A stretch of DNA of 64,000 nt from Vreelandella songnenensis (GCF_003002925.1 NZ_PVTK01000001.1:496001-560000); one strand, 5' to 3'. Positions 38,863 to 48,236 are shown, counted from the first letter of the stretch. Notes: a model not told the origin generated them from the sequence alone. Program-made: numbers and translations.

Positions 38863-41328
38863 TCAATGTAAAGTCCGCTGATCGCCCGGCAAGGTGTCGA
38901 TATGCAGCGGCGCAAAATGGCGCGGTTTATTGCCTGGAAAATCAAGGCTTGCCCAAGGGCCCGCCAGTACCGGCGCCCCACAGATCCAGGCGACCATGGC
39001 CTGGCGGAACCCGGCGAGAAAGCTTTCCCGCTCCGGCGTTTCGCCCATGAAGAAGGAGAACCCGGCGTACATGCCAGCCGCGTACTCCTGCCAGCCAGCG
39101 TAGTGGTCAGCGGCCAGCTGATAGGCGCGGTCGAGCACGTCGGCAAACGCCTGGCTCTCCAGCCAACCCAGCTGGCGGGCGGCAATCGCCAGATCCACCA
39201 GCTGGGCAATATCCCAGGCGGCCATGTCAACATCGTTACAGCCATCTTCATTACCCTGCACCCGGCGCAGACGAAGCAGATGGTGGCGCTCCTCCTCGGC
39301 GCAGTCGCCGGATTCCAGAATGGCGATTTCGGCTTCCAGGCGCTCCGGGTTGAGCGTATAGGGCGCGTAGTTGATCTGGTACTCCTGACGGTCGCCGGCG
39401 TCCAGCATGAAAGTCAGGAACTCCTGCATATCGGCCGCGCTGGTCAGATGATAGTGACTCTCTACCCACTCCCGGATATCCGCGCATTCGCGCGGGCTTT
39501 CCGACTGCGGCTCGCTCCACACGGCGCTATTGAGCGGGCCAACCAGCGACATCGCGGTGAAGTGGGAAAGCGTGGGCCGCCCGCCCGGCTCGCACCAGGC
39601 ATCCGGGCGCCAGTCCAGCCAATAGAACAGGCTGCCCGGGTCTTCCAGGTGCCAGGCAATTTCATTGATCAATGAGGCGTGCTCGGGCTCGGGCAGGCAG
39701 CTCTCCCAGGCGAACCAGGCTTCCAGCAGACGTTTGGGGCTAGGATAGAAGCGGCACAGGCAGCTGCGCAGCGAGCTTGCATAGTCGAGCAGCGGCTCGC
39801 GCTCGAACAGACCGCTGTCCAGCGCCATGTGCAGATAAAAGGCAAACTTTTCGGCCATATGGATGGTGGCCGCATGGCGGCTGACACCCTTGACCGCATT
39901 GCGCTGTTTAAGCTCGTCGGTAGTGGGCTGGCCAAACGCTGTCTGCGAAGGCGGCAGGACGCCGTGTACCGCATCGGCGGCCAGCTGATTCAAATGGTGA
40001 GCCTGGGCCGGCAGCCAGTAGCGAGCCATTACTTCGTGGCCTTCATCGGCGTGCAGGCCAAGCGATTCCTGCAGGTAGAGCGCGGCATCGGCCCGCCGCT
40101 CTTCGCCAATCGGCGCACTGGGGTCGCGCTGGCGCAGCATCACGTCCGGCTCGCGTACCCCGGAAAGCGCCAGCAGCCAGTGATGCGGCGTATTGCGCCA
40201 TTCACGGATACGCCGTTCGGACGCCTTGCGGGTTGCCTCATCGAGCAGGCTCGCCGGCGAGTGCTTCCAGGGGCTGTGCGGCGCAGTGAGCAGCAGCACA
40301 TGGTGGGCGTTGGGCGTCATGGCGCGCCTATCGACACCTTCAAACAGGCTTTGCCCACGCATGTAGGCTTTCAACAAAGCGTGCCAGTCGTGGTAGCGAT
40401 GGCTGATCAGATCCGCCGCGTGCGCGGCCAGATCATCCGCTTCGACCTGGCTCAGCCAACCGCAGCAGGCGCCGGCCCAGGCGATCTCCACCAGCCGCAG
40501 CCAGTCCCAGGCGGCCCATTCAAGCGGCTCTCCCTGGGTCACGAAGCCGTTGAGTACGCCAGCGTAGGGCGAGTCTTCGATGGAATCGTGCTGCCAGGCG
40601 AGGCGCTGGGCGTTATCCATGCCCAGAAGCTCGCGGGCTTCGATGTCCCAGCGCTGGCGTTCGCCCTGAGCCCCGAGCCATAGCGCCACTTCAAGAAGCT
40701 GCTCGCGGCTATTGATCTGCCAGATACGTTCAAGCCACTGGCTGGCGTCAGGCCAGTCAGCACGGCTTGCCGGGTAGCTGATGACCGGGCGAAACAGCGC
40801 ACACAGGCGCCACGGCTTGGCTTGCGGGGCGTCTGGCCAAAGCGGGCCCGGTGCAGGCAACGCGACAAGTGCATGCTGCAGTGCCTCCCAGGTAACGCCC
40901 TCGCCTTCGCTTTCGAGAGTGGAAAGTGCCTGGCAGGCATCGATAAAGCGATCGTCCGCGCCTAGCTCCCAGCCCTTGGCGCCCAAAACCCTGCGTAGCT
41001 CGAAGAGCCAGGCGCGCAGGTCACTGTGCTCGGCGCTGATTCGACGGATGACGTGATGCGCCCAAGTATGCGCCTGGGCAGCCTCAAGCCAGCCAGCCGC
41101 GCCTGCCAGTGCCGTCCATTCAAGTGCTCCCAGCAGGCGGTCAGCGTGAGCGGTGGTCGCCCCCAACGCATGGAAAAGTTGCTCGGCCAGTTCATTGCGG
41201 CTAGTGATACCCAGCTGCAAGAGGCGCTGTTCGGCGGCCTGCGTATCCACCGAGAGGGGATGAGGGGTAAACGCCCAATCGCATAGCACCAGCTGTTGAG
41301 CCCACCAGGCATTTAACGCGTCGACCAA
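38863..41328 (-). CDS. Large protein of repeated DUF1266-like helical units
   Basis: An 821-residue, Trp- and Ala-rich, acidic protein without signal peptide or membrane segments. The C-terminal part matches the DUF1266 pattern (AAWDIAQLVDLAIAARQLGW, then DHYAGWQEYAAGMYAG at about 701-762), preceded by its usual N half (616-645). The same arrangement occurs at about 195-330 (AAWDWLRLVEIAWAGACCGW, YHDWHALLKAYMRG). More degenerate copies are visible at about 29-118 and 415-546. E. coli YbeU/YbeR carry one such domain, of unknown function. The start is TTG with GAGG six bases upstream. Next to the lipoprotein gene (86 bases). Function unknown. Confidence 0.85.
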   Translation of the reverse strand: MVDALNAWWAQQLVLCDWAFTPHPLSVDTQAAEQRLLQLGITSRNELAEQLFHALGATTAHADRLLGALEWTALAGAAGWLEAAQAHTWAHHVIRRISAEHSDLRAWLFELRRVLGAKGWELGADDRFIDACQALSTLESEGEGVTWEALQHALVALPAPGPLWPDAPQAKPWRLCALFRPVISYPASRADWPDASQWLERIWQINSREQLLEVALWLGAQGERQRWDIEARELLGMDNAQRLAWQHDSIEDSPYAGVLNGFVTQGEPLEWAAWDWLRLVEIAWAGACCGWLSQVEADDLAAHAADLISHRYHDWHALLKAYMRGQSLFEGVDRRAMTPNAHHVLLLTAPHSPWKHSPASLLDEATRKASERRIREWRNTPHHWLLALSGVREPDVMLRQRDPSAPIGEERRADAALYLQESLGLHADEGHEVMARYWLPAQAHHLNQLAADAVHGVLPPSQTAFGQPTTDELKQRNAVKGVSRHAATIHMAEKFAFYLHMALDSGLFEREPLLDYASSLRSCLCRFYPSPKRLLEAWFAWESCLPEPEHASLINEIAWHLEDPGSLFYWLDWRPDAWCEPGGRPTLSHFTAMSLVGPLNSAVWSEPQSESPRECADIREWVESHYHLTSAADMQEFLTFMLDAGDRQEYQINYAPYTLNPERLEAEIAILESGDCAEEERHHLLRLRRVQGNEDGCNDVDMAAWDIAQLVDLAIAARQLGWLESQAFADVLDRAYQLAADHYAGWQEYAAGMYAGFSFFMGETPERESFLAGFRQAMVAWICGAPVLAGPWASLDFPGNKPRHFAPLHIDTLPGDQRTLH

Positions 41329-41430
41329 GAGACACCTCGAAACAGTTCCACCAGCAATGCGCCAGAATAAAGCGGCTTAGTGTAACGGAAAGTAGTGCCG
41401 AGACCGATAGCTAAACTGATCTAATGGCGT

Positions 41431-41463
41431 AAAACGGCGCTGCCCGGCACAAGGCCGGGCAGC
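41431..41463 (-). terminator. Rho-independent terminator of GlsB-family gene
   Basis: A 10-bp stem (41439-41448 with 41454-41463) follows the stop of the minus-strand gene. AAAA at 41431-41434 gives a short U tract on the minus-strand transcript. Confidence 0.75.
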
Positions 41464-41486
41464 AACAGCACGTAAGCTGAATGATA

Positions 41487-41729
41487 CTAAGCTTTTCGGA
41501 CTTTACTTATTATCCAGAGCAGGACAACGGCACCAACAGTTGCAGTCACCAGCGAGCCGATGAAACCGCCCGCCTGAAGGCCCAGCAGGGTGAACAGGAA
41601 ACCGCCCAGCAGCGCACCGACAATGCCCACGCCGATGTTACCCAAAATGCCAAAACCGCCGCCGCGCATGATGTTGCCAGCGATCCAGCCAGCCAAACCA
41701 CCAATGATCAACCATGCAATAAAGCCCAT
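41487..41729 (-). CDS. GlsB/YeaQ/YmgE-family stress membrane protein
   Basis: An 80-residue protein of three hydrophobic Gly-rich segments (about 3-20, 27-50, 55-75) and a short basic tail. Start MGFIAWLIIGGLAGWIAG, central GGGFGILGNIGVGIVGALLGG and end match the 'transglycosylase-associated' family, often stress-induced in other bacteria. AAGGAGG lies five bases before the ATG, a very strong site. It has its own terminator and is divergent from yeaD. Exact function is not known for the family. Confidence 0.92.
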   Translation of the reverse strand: MGFIAWLIIGGLAGWIAGNIMRGGGFGILGNIGVGIVGALLGGFLFTLLGLQAGGFIGSLVTATVGAVVLLWIISKVRKA

Positions 41730-41846
41730 AGTGCCTCCTTGATATCCACTTTAGTCAGGGTTTTACCTTTCTGTCTTGCTTGTCCTACCATAGCACACAG
41801 CGTGACAATTCTACCTAATTTGATGCAACCCGTTAAAGGAAAGCCG

Positions 41847-42716
41847 ATGATCCCCGATTCACTCGTAGCGCTTATTGCCCAGGTAGACGGTCAGCAGACG
41901 GCTCACTGGCAAGGCCGTGAGGTAGTCTTGTTCAACATGCCCTGGGGCGAGATGGCCATCAGCCTGCAGGGTGCGCAGGTACTGCACTTCAAACCCAGTG
42001 ACGATAGTGGCTGGCTGTGGACCACGCCTACCCCGGAGGCCCTGCCGGGGGTGATTCGCGGCGGCATTCCACTGTGCTGGCCCTGGTTTGCCGACGAGCG
42101 CTACGCCGATGAGTCCGCAGATCGTAGCGGTACCTTTCACGGTCTGGCGCGGCACGCTTTCTGGCGCCTGGACGCGGTGGACGAGCACGCCGAAGGCATT
42201 GAAGTACACCTCTCCCCCACCGAGCGGCTGCACAGCCAGCTCACCGCCCGCGTGGTCATCCAGGCCAACGCCCAGCGCCTGAATGTCGAGCTGATCAGTG
42301 AAAACATCGGTGATGCGCCGGTGAAGACCAGCGGCGCGCTGCACACTTACCTCGCCGTTGACGAGGTGCATAACTGCCGCCTGGAAGGCCTGGCCGGTGC
42401 GCGCTATCTGGACAAGCTGCGCGATTTTGCCGAAGCCGAACAGCAAGGAACGCTTGCGATACGTGGCGGCATCGACCGTATCTATCACAGCAACGAAGCG
42501 GTACTGCTCAATGACGGCGTGCGCAGCCTGCGTATTGCCAAGCAGTCGAGCGACTCGACGGTGGTATGGCATCCGGATACCGTTCTACCGGCCGACACCC
42601 CCGCCGATGCCGCGCGCCATTTTCTGTGCGTTGAAGCCGCCAATACCCGCCTCGATCCGGTCTGGCTGGTACCCGGCGCGCAGCACCTGTTAGGCACCAC
42701 GCTAAGTCGCGGTTAA
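41847..42716 (+). CDS. yeaD: D-hexose-6-phosphate mutarotase
   Basis: Interconverts alpha and beta glucose-6-phosphate. The 289-residue aldose-1-epimerase fold shows GVIRGGIPLCWPWF, GTFHGLARHAFW (His98 and His103), the second histidine region SGALHTYLAVDEV, and the catalytic glutamate in FLCVEAANTR. The frame is open for 122 codons upstream, antisense to the GlsB-family gene, but AAAGGAAAG precedes the ATG at 41847 and homology begins there. A single-gene unit before ycjX. Confidence 0.92.
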   Translation: MIPDSLVALIAQVDGQQTAHWQGREVVLFNMPWGEMAISLQGAQVLHFKPSDDSGWLWTTPTPEALPGVIRGGIPLCWPWFADERYADESADRSGTFHGLARHAFWRLDAVDEHAEGIEVHLSPTERLHSQLTARVVIQANAQRLNVELISENIGDAPVKTSGALHTYLAVDEVHNCRLEGLAGARYLDKLRDFAEAEQQGTLAIRGGIDRIYHSNEAVLLNDGVRSLRIAKQSSDSTVVWHPDTVLPADTPADAARHFLCVEAANTRLDPVWLVPGAQHLLGTTLSRG

Positions 42717-42833
42717 TGCACGGTTCATGAACCTTTGGCTATGCTGTCAAGGGCGTGGCCGGTTCGACGGCCGGTAGTGAAAAAGCGCTTAACCATTTGA
42801 TGGCGTTATGATGAAAAAAAAGGGAGTTCCTGG

Positions 42834-44222
42834 ATGCGCCAGCCGTTAAGCCGCGAATTGAGCAATTTACTGGAGCGGGGACGCGACCGACAGCTGCGCC
42901 TGGCAGTCACGGGGTTATCCCAGGCGGGCAAGACAGCGTTTCTGACCTCGCTGGTGAACCAGCTGCGACATGCAGGCGTCGAGGCGCAGCTTGACCTGCT
43001 GCCCGCCGCCCGCGATGGCCGCCTGCTGGGTGCTCAGCGGCTCAATCAGCCGGACCTGGGCGTGCCGCGTTTTCCCTACGACCCGGGCATGGCCGCGCTG
43101 CGCGATACGCCGCCACGCTGGCCCGAGCCCACCCGTGGCATCAGCGAGCTACGCCTTCAACTGCGTTACCGCCCGGCCCAGAGCGGCTGGTTTACGCCGG
43201 AACTTGCCCACCTGACGCTTGATCTTTTCGACTACCCCGGCGAGTGGCTGCTTGATCTACCGCTGTTGCAGCACGACTTCTACAGCTGGTGCCAGGCGCA
43301 AACGCTGCTGGAAGGCGAGCAGCGCCGGGCGCTTTTTCGCGAGTGGCTTGCGGCCGTCGAGGCGCTCGACCCCACCGCCGAGGCAGATGAAGCACAGCTT
43401 GCCCACCTGGCAGAAGCGTATGCCCAGGGGCTGCGGCGCGCCAAGCAAGCGGGATTTTCCGACCTGCAGCCCGGGCGCTTTTTGCTGCCCGGAGAGCTTG
43501 AAGGCGCGCCGGTGCTGCAGTTCTTTCCCCTGCCCCATCTGGATACCCCCAAGGAGATGCTCGACAGCCTGCCTGACAACACTCTTTACGCCACGCTCGC
43601 GGCGCGCTTTCGCTACTATCAGCAGCAGGTGGTCAAGCCCTTCTACCGCGATCACTTCAAGCGCTTTGACCGTCAGATCGTGCTGGTCGACGTGCTGGGG
43701 GCTTTAAACGCCGGGCCCGAGCGCTTCGAGGACCTTTCCCGGGCGCTGCGCCAGTTGATGCAGAGCTTCGACTACGGCAAGCGCAGCCTGCTCTCGCGCC
43801 TGTTCGCACCCAAGATCGACCGTCTGGCGATTGCCGCCACCAAGGCAGACCACGTTACCCCTGACCAGCACGGCCACGTGGTACAGCTACTCGAAGCGCT
43901 GCTGGCGGAACCGCTCAAGGATCTACGCTTTGCCAACGTACCGGTCAAGGCGCTGTCGCTGGCCGCCATTCGCGCCACCGAGGCCCGCGAGGTGCTTCAC
44001 GACGGCAAACGCTCTTCGGCACTGCGCGGTACCACCCTTGAAGGCGAAGACGTGCTGGTCTATCCAGGCGATGTGCCCAACCGCCTGCCCAACGCCGATT
44101 TCTGGCACCACCAGGGCTTTGACTTCCCGAGCTTCAGGCCAATGACCTCGTCGTCCGAGGCGCTTTCGCATATCCGTATGGATGCCGCCATTGATTGGCT
44201 GATTGGAGATAAACTCGCATGA
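42834..44222 (+). CDS. ycjX: YcjX family P-loop NTPase
   Basis: A 462-residue predicted GTPase/ATPase (DUF463; E. coli YcjX 465). The P-loop GLSQAGKT is at 27-34, followed by AFLTSLVNQL; LFDYPGEWLLDLPLL holds a Walker-B/switch-like DxxG substitute, and ATKADHV supplies the nucleotide-specificity motif. In E. coli ycjX-ycjF belong to the phage-shock (Psp) regulon. GGGAG precedes the ATG. The stop overlaps the ycjF-like start (ATGA). No psp genes are in the window. Confidence 0.92.
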   Translation: MRQPLSRELSNLLERGRDRQLRLAVTGLSQAGKTAFLTSLVNQLRHAGVEAQLDLLPAARDGRLLGAQRLNQPDLGVPRFPYDPGMAALRDTPPRWPEPTRGISELRLQLRYRPAQSGWFTPELAHLTLDLFDYPGEWLLDLPLLQHDFYSWCQAQTLLEGEQRRALFREWLAAVEALDPTAEADEAQLAHLAEAYAQGLRRAKQAGFSDLQPGRFLLPGELEGAPVLQFFPLPHLDTPKEMLDSLPDNTLYATLAARFRYYQQQVVKPFYRDHFKRFDRQIVLVDVLGALNAGPERFEDLSRALRQLMQSFDYGKRSLLSRLFAPKIDRLAIAATKADHVTPDQHGHVVQLLEALLAEPLKDLRFANVPVKALSLAAIRATEAREVLHDGKRSSALRGTTLEGEDVLVYPGDVPNRLPNADFWHHQGFDFPSFRPMTSSSEALSHIRMDAAIDWLIGDKLA

Positions 44223-45268
44223 CCGACCCACAGCCACGGCGCCATTTCAGTCTGGACGACACCCCGGAAAGCGTTGCCGAGCGCGAGCGCCTGCGCCAGC
44301 GTGAGATGTTCGCCGCGACGGACGACCACCAGCCGCTGGTGACCGCCGCCGAAGAGCAGGCGCTGCCGGCAGCGAGCCTGGGCGCGCCGAGCAAGCGCCG
44401 CTGGGGGCTGATGTTTGCCCTCGCCGGTGGCGCTACGCTCGGCACCCTCGAGCTTGCCACCGGCATTCCCGACGCGCTGTCACAATCCGCGTGGATGAGC
44501 GTGGCGTGGCAGCTGTTTGGCATCAGCCTGATTGGTTTGGGCGGGATGTCGCTGCTCAAGGAGCTTTGGCGATTGAAGCGCCTGAAACGCCACGACCGGC
44601 TGCGCCACGATTTGGCCGAGCTGCCCCAGCGCTCGCCCGGCCAGGCGCAGAAGATGGCCGAGCAGCTGCGCCAGCAGTTGAAGCTTTCAGAAGATGACCC
44701 GCACTGGCAGGCCTTCCAACGCGCCTGCCAGCCGCACCATAACGGCGAAGAGATTCAGGCCTTGCTGCGCCACCACCTGCTCGCCCCGCGCGACCGCGAA
44801 GCCCAACGGCTGGTCACGCGCATGTCCGGGGAAACTGCCATCATGGTCGCCATCAGCCCACTGACCCTGGTGGACATGGCGCTGGTGGCCTGGCGCAGCC
44901 TGGTCATGGTCGACAGGCTCTGCCGGCTCTACGGCCTGGAGCTTGGCTACGCCAGCCGTCTGCGCCTGTTTCGCAACGTGCTGAGCAACATGGCCTTTGC
45001 CGGCGCCAGCGAGCTTGCCACCGATGCCAGCATGGACATGCTTTCGCTGCATCTAGCCGGCAGGCTTTCCGCCCGGGCAGGCCAGGGGCTGGCCACCGGA
45101 CTATTGAGCGCGCGCCTGGGGCTGCGCGCCCAGCGCCTTTGCCGGCCAGTCGCGTTCACGCCTGAAGAGCAGCCCAGGATGGCCGACCTGCGCCAGGATC
45201 TCTGGCGCCAGATCAAGCGGTTGGATAAAGAGCCCGCTTCTGCCCCGCGCGCCCCTCAGGAACGCTGA
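44219..45268 (+). CDS. ycjF: YcjF/TIGR01620 inner-membrane protein (DUF697)
   Basis: A 349-residue protein with a charged N-terminal 60 residues, two adjacent transmembrane segments (about 62-82 and 95-118) and a C-terminal DUF697 region (about 205-330) rich in short helices. Length matches E. coli YcjF (353). It is translationally coupled to ycjX, and the pair is conserved in many proteobacteria, implying a membrane-bound NTPase complex linked to envelope stress. Only one base separates its stop from that of the convergent HAD gene. Confidence 0.9.
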   Translation: MTDPQPRRHFSLDDTPESVAERERLRQREMFAATDDHQPLVTAAEEQALPAASLGAPSKRRWGLMFALAGGATLGTLELATGIPDALSQSAWMSVAWQLFGISLIGLGGMSLLKELWRLKRLKRHDRLRHDLAELPQRSPGQAQKMAEQLRQQLKLSEDDPHWQAFQRACQPHHNGEEIQALLRHHLLAPRDREAQRLVTRMSGETAIMVAISPLTLVDMALVAWRSLVMVDRLCRLYGLELGYASRLRLFRNVLSNMAFAGASELATDASMDMLSLHLAGRLSARAGQGLATGLLSARLGLRAQRLCRPVAFTPEEQPRMADLRQDLWRQIKRLDKEPASAPRAPQER

Positions 45269-45269
45269 C

Positions 45270-46079
45270 TCAGCCGTTGGCAGGCAGGCCAAAACGCTCG
45301 CGTAGCAGCACCGCCACCGCCGCTTCACCGTGGTGACCGATCTGGCGCGCGGTGCTCAGGTGTCCGGCCATGTCGGGGTGGGAGTTGAGCATGAAGTGCG
45401 GCTCACCCACCAGGCTGAGCATTTCTATATCGTTCAAGTTATCGCCAAAGGCCAGGCAGTGCTCGGCGCTCACGCCGATCCGTTCGAGCAACGCGGCCAG
45501 GGCCACACCCTTGTTGACGTTACCGGCCATGATTTCAAGCGACTCCGGGGTCGAGTAGGTGACGTGCAGCGCGCCGTCGCTGATCTCGCGGATCGCGGTC
45601 TCGATCTTGAACAGCGCCTCGGGGTCGCCGCCGTAGAGAATCTTGCCGATGCCATCAACAGGCATCTGCTCAGGCGGCACGACCTGATAGACAAAGCCCG
45701 TGGCGGCATGCATTTCCAGATGGCTCGGCGACTCCGCATCGATATACCAGGCGTCATCCATATACAGGCTCAGGCGCACGCCTTCCGGGCGCGGCAGTTG
45801 AATCAGCGCTGCGGCCTGGCGGGGGTCGACATGGTTGGCATCCAGCAGCTGATCGTCCGGCGCATGGGTGTAGGCGCCGTTACTGCTGATCAGGTGGGCC
45901 GGCACATCGAGCTGATCTCTGAACACACGCATATCGGCGTAGTGGCGGCCTGAGGCGAGTACCAGATGATGCCCGTGCCCTACCAGCGTTCTCAGCACCT
46001 CGATGGTGTCGGTATGTAGACGGTGGTCACTGCCCAGCAGCGTGCCATCCAGATCAGAAACAATCAGCCGCGGTGTCAT
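45270..46079 (-). CDS. Cof-type HAD-IIB phosphatase
   Basis: A 269-residue haloacid-dehalogenase hydrolase. Motif I is VSDLDGTLL (nucleophile Asp9, Asp11), motif II is LASGRHYADM, and motif IV is FGDNLNDIEML near 217. The C2 cap in the middle is typical for Cof/YbhA-type sugar-phosphate or cofactor phosphatases; substrate cannot be told. GGGGAG lies before the ATG. Divergent from rnb with 160 bases between. Confidence 0.92.
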   Translation of the reverse strand: MTPRLIVSDLDGTLLGSDHRLHTDTIEVLRTLVGHGHHLVLASGRHYADMRVFRDQLDVPAHLISSNGAYTHAPDDQLLDANHVDPRQAAALIQLPRPEGVRLSLYMDDAWYIDAESPSHLEMHAATGFVYQVVPPEQMPVDGIGKILYGGDPEALFKIETAIREISDGALHVTYSTPESLEIMAGNVNKGVALAALLERIGVSAEHCLAFGDNLNDIEMLSLVGEPHFMLNSHPDMAGHLSTARQIGHHGEAAVAVLLRERFGLPANG

Positions 46080-46179
46080 AGCATGCTCCCCATAAGTGAA
46101 TGATCAGCTTAACCGATACAGCGCCTGTGGTGTAACGCGTTGATGTGACGTCACCATTATCAACTTCCACGGCGGATAA

Positions 46180-46208
46180 TTGGCGCGGCAAGCGGGAATC
46201 CGTATAGT
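46180..46208 (+). promoter_or_regulatory. Sigma-70 promoter of rnb
   Basis: TTGGCG (46180-46185) and TATAGT (46203-46208) are 17 bases apart, matching four and five of six consensus bases. The start point would be near 46215, giving a leader of about 25 bases. A GTGACGTCAC palindrome lies 25 bases upstream at 46145-46154. Confidence 0.6.
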
Positions 46209-46239
46209 GGCAAGCTACTCTCGCCAACTGATTGACCTC

Positions 46240-48180
46240 ATGCTTCAGAATAATTCTCTGCTTGCCCAGCTCAAGCAACAAATCCGTGACACCACTCCGC
46301 GCGCCGAAGGGGTGATCAAAGCCACCGAGAAAGGCTTTGGCTTTCTCGAAACCGACAACGGTGAATCCTACTTCGTGCCGCCGCCCGCCATGAAGCAGGT
46401 ACTGCACGGCGACCGCGTGGAAGCGGTGATTCACGAAAACGGCGACAAGAAGTCCGTCGAGCCCGAAAAGCTGATCGAGGCAGGTCTTGACCGCTTCGTG
46501 GCCCGGGTGCAAAAACGTGAAGACCGCCTGGCGGTGGTGCCGGATCATCCGTCGATCCGTAACGTGCTCAAGGCGCGGATCAAGAACAGCCTGGATGAAG
46601 CCAGCATTGCCGACGGCGACTGGGTGGTGGCACGACTGGTACGCCATCCGCTCAAGGAGAACGACCGCGGCTTTTTTACCCAGATCGACGAACTGGTGGC
46701 CAAGGCGGCCGACCCGGCAGTGCCGTGGCGCGTGACCCTTGCCCGCCATGCGCTTGAGCAGGCAAGCCCCGAGGCCGGCAGCGACTGGCCGCTGCACGAG
46801 GAAGGCCTGACCCGCGAAGACCTGACTGCCCAGCCCTTCTTCACCATCGACGGTGAAAAGACCCGCGATATGGACGATGCGCTGCGCGTGACGCCCCTTG
46901 CCGACGGCGGCTGGCAGCTGAGCGTTGCCATCGCCGACCCGACGGCCTACGTGGAAGAGGGTCATGCAGCGGATCTGGAAGCCCGTACTCGCGCCTTCAC
47001 GGTGTACCTGCCGGGCCAGAACGTCACCATGCTGCCCGAGCAGCTGGCCGACGACCTTTGCTCGCTGCACGAAGGCCAGGAGCGCCCGGCGCTTGCCTGC
47101 ACGCTGGACATCAACGCCGACGGCAGCCTGGGCGATTACCGCTTCTTTGCCGCCAACGTGAAGTCCCACGCCAGGCTCGTGTATGACAATGTCTCCGACT
47201 GGATCGACGGCCAGGGCGACTGGGCACCAGAGGAAGACATCGCCGAGCAGCTCAAGGCCCTGCGCGAGCTGACCGAAGCGCGCACCGCGTGGCGCAACGC
47301 CCATGCGCTGGTCTTCAAGGACCGCCCGGACTACGTGTTCGAGCTCGATGAAGCAGGCAACGTGCTGGCGATCAACACTGAAGAGCGCCGCATTGCCAAC
47401 CGCATGATCGAAGAGTCGATGATTGCGGCCAACGCCTGCTGCGCCGATTTCCTGGCAAGCCACATCGGTCACGGTATCTTCAACGTGCATCGCGCGTTCG
47501 AGCCGGAAAAGGCCGAGGCCGCTCAGGAGTTCCTGGCCGCCCAGGAGATCGACGTGGCACTGGAAGCGCTTACCGAGCTCGATCACTACAAGGACCTCAA
47601 GCGTGCGCTCGAAAGCCGCGACGATGCCTGGCTGGACGCGCGCCTGCGCCGCTTCCAGGGCTTTACCAGCATGTCCGCCCAACCCGGCCCACACTTCGGC
47701 CTGGGCCTTGCCGCCTACGCCACCTGGACCTCACCGATCCGTAAGTACGGCGACATGGTCAACCATCGTTTGATCAAGCGCGTGCTGAAAAGCGAACAGG
47801 CCCCGGCGGAAGCAAGCCAGGCACTGACCGAGCAGCTCACCGAGCGCCGCCGCCTGAACCGCATGGCCGAGCGCGATGTGAAGGACTGGCTCTACGTGCG
47901 CTATCTAACCCCGGCGGCCAAGGACCAGACGGTCTTCGAGGCCGATATCATGGCGATCAATCGCGGCGGCATGCGCGTACGCCTGACGGAAAACGGCGCC
48001 ACGGCGTTCGTGCCCGCTCCCTTGATGCACAGCGACCGCGACAAGGTGGTCATTGATGATAAAGAGGGGCGTATCCAGATTGAAGGCGAAGAGCGCTACA
48101 AGCTGGGCGACAGCCTGCGCGTGGCGCTGGTGGAAGCTCGCGAAGAGACCCGCTCGCTGGTGGCCAAGCCCGCCGAGTAA
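46240..48180 (+). CDS. rnb: Exoribonuclease II
   Basis: A 3'-to-5' processive single-strand exoribonuclease. The 646-residue product (E. coli 644) begins with the cold-shock domain (AEGVIKATEKGFGFLE), then a second CSD, the RNB catalytic domain with the acidic cluster TIDGEKTRDMDDALRV (aspartates near 203, 209, 211, 212), and a C-terminal S1 domain. The YATWTSPIRKYGDMVNHRL signature is present. The frame opens 20 codons upstream, but homology to MFQDN of E. coli starts at the ATG at 46240. No clear ribosome-binding site precedes it. Confidence 0.96.
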   Translation: MLQNNSLLAQLKQQIRDTTPRAEGVIKATEKGFGFLETDNGESYFVPPPAMKQVLHGDRVEAVIHENGDKKSVEPEKLIEAGLDRFVARVQKREDRLAVVPDHPSIRNVLKARIKNSLDEASIADGDWVVARLVRHPLKENDRGFFTQIDELVAKAADPAVPWRVTLARHALEQASPEAGSDWPLHEEGLTREDLTAQPFFTIDGEKTRDMDDALRVTPLADGGWQLSVAIADPTAYVEEGHAADLEARTRAFTVYLPGQNVTMLPEQLADDLCSLHEGQERPALACTLDINADGSLGDYRFFAANVKSHARLVYDNVSDWIDGQGDWAPEEDIAEQLKALRELTEARTAWRNAHALVFKDRPDYVFELDEAGNVLAINTEERRIANRMIEESMIAANACCADFLASHIGHGIFNVHRAFEPEKAEAAQEFLAAQEIDVALEALTELDHYKDLKRALESRDDAWLDARLRRFQGFTSMSAQPGPHFGLGLAAYATWTSPIRKYGDMVNHRLIKRVLKSEQAPAEASQALTEQLTERRRLNRMAERDVKDWLYVRYLTPAAKDQTVFEADIMAINRGGMRVRLTENGATAFVPAPLMHSDRDKVVIDDKEGRIQIEGEERYKLGDSLRVALVEAREETRSLVAKPAE

Positions 48181-48202
48181 ACCGGCAAGGCAGGCAAGAC
48201 AA

Positions 48203-48236
48203 GACGGCGGCGCCCTGGGGCGCCGCCGTCTTTTTT
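48203..48236 (+). terminator. Rho-independent terminator of rnb
   Basis: A 12-bp GC-rich stem (48203-48214 with 48219-48230) with a 4-base loop is followed by six T residues. Confidence 0.93.

Noticed and set aside
38778-39251. Upstream extension of the NlpC/P60 lipoprotein
   Set aside because: It would bury the signal peptide and lipobox and overlaps the DUF1266 repeat gene out of phase.
41481-41846. Upstream extension of yeaD across the GlsB-family gene
   Set aside because: Antisense to the small membrane protein gene; mutarotase homology and ribosome-binding site begin at 41847.
42740-42775. GC-rich hairpin between yeaD and ycjX as terminator
   Set aside because: The stem is short and there is no T run after it; not enough to call.
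46145-46154. GTGACGTCAC palindrome upstream of rnb
   Set aside because: A 10-bp palindrome can occur by chance, and its 25-base distance from the promoter gives no clear role, so it is only noted with the promoter.
46054-47694. 546-codon minus-strand open frame opposite rnb
   Set aside because: Antisense shadow of ribonuclease II; overlaps the HAD gene start and rnb promoter and has no family features.
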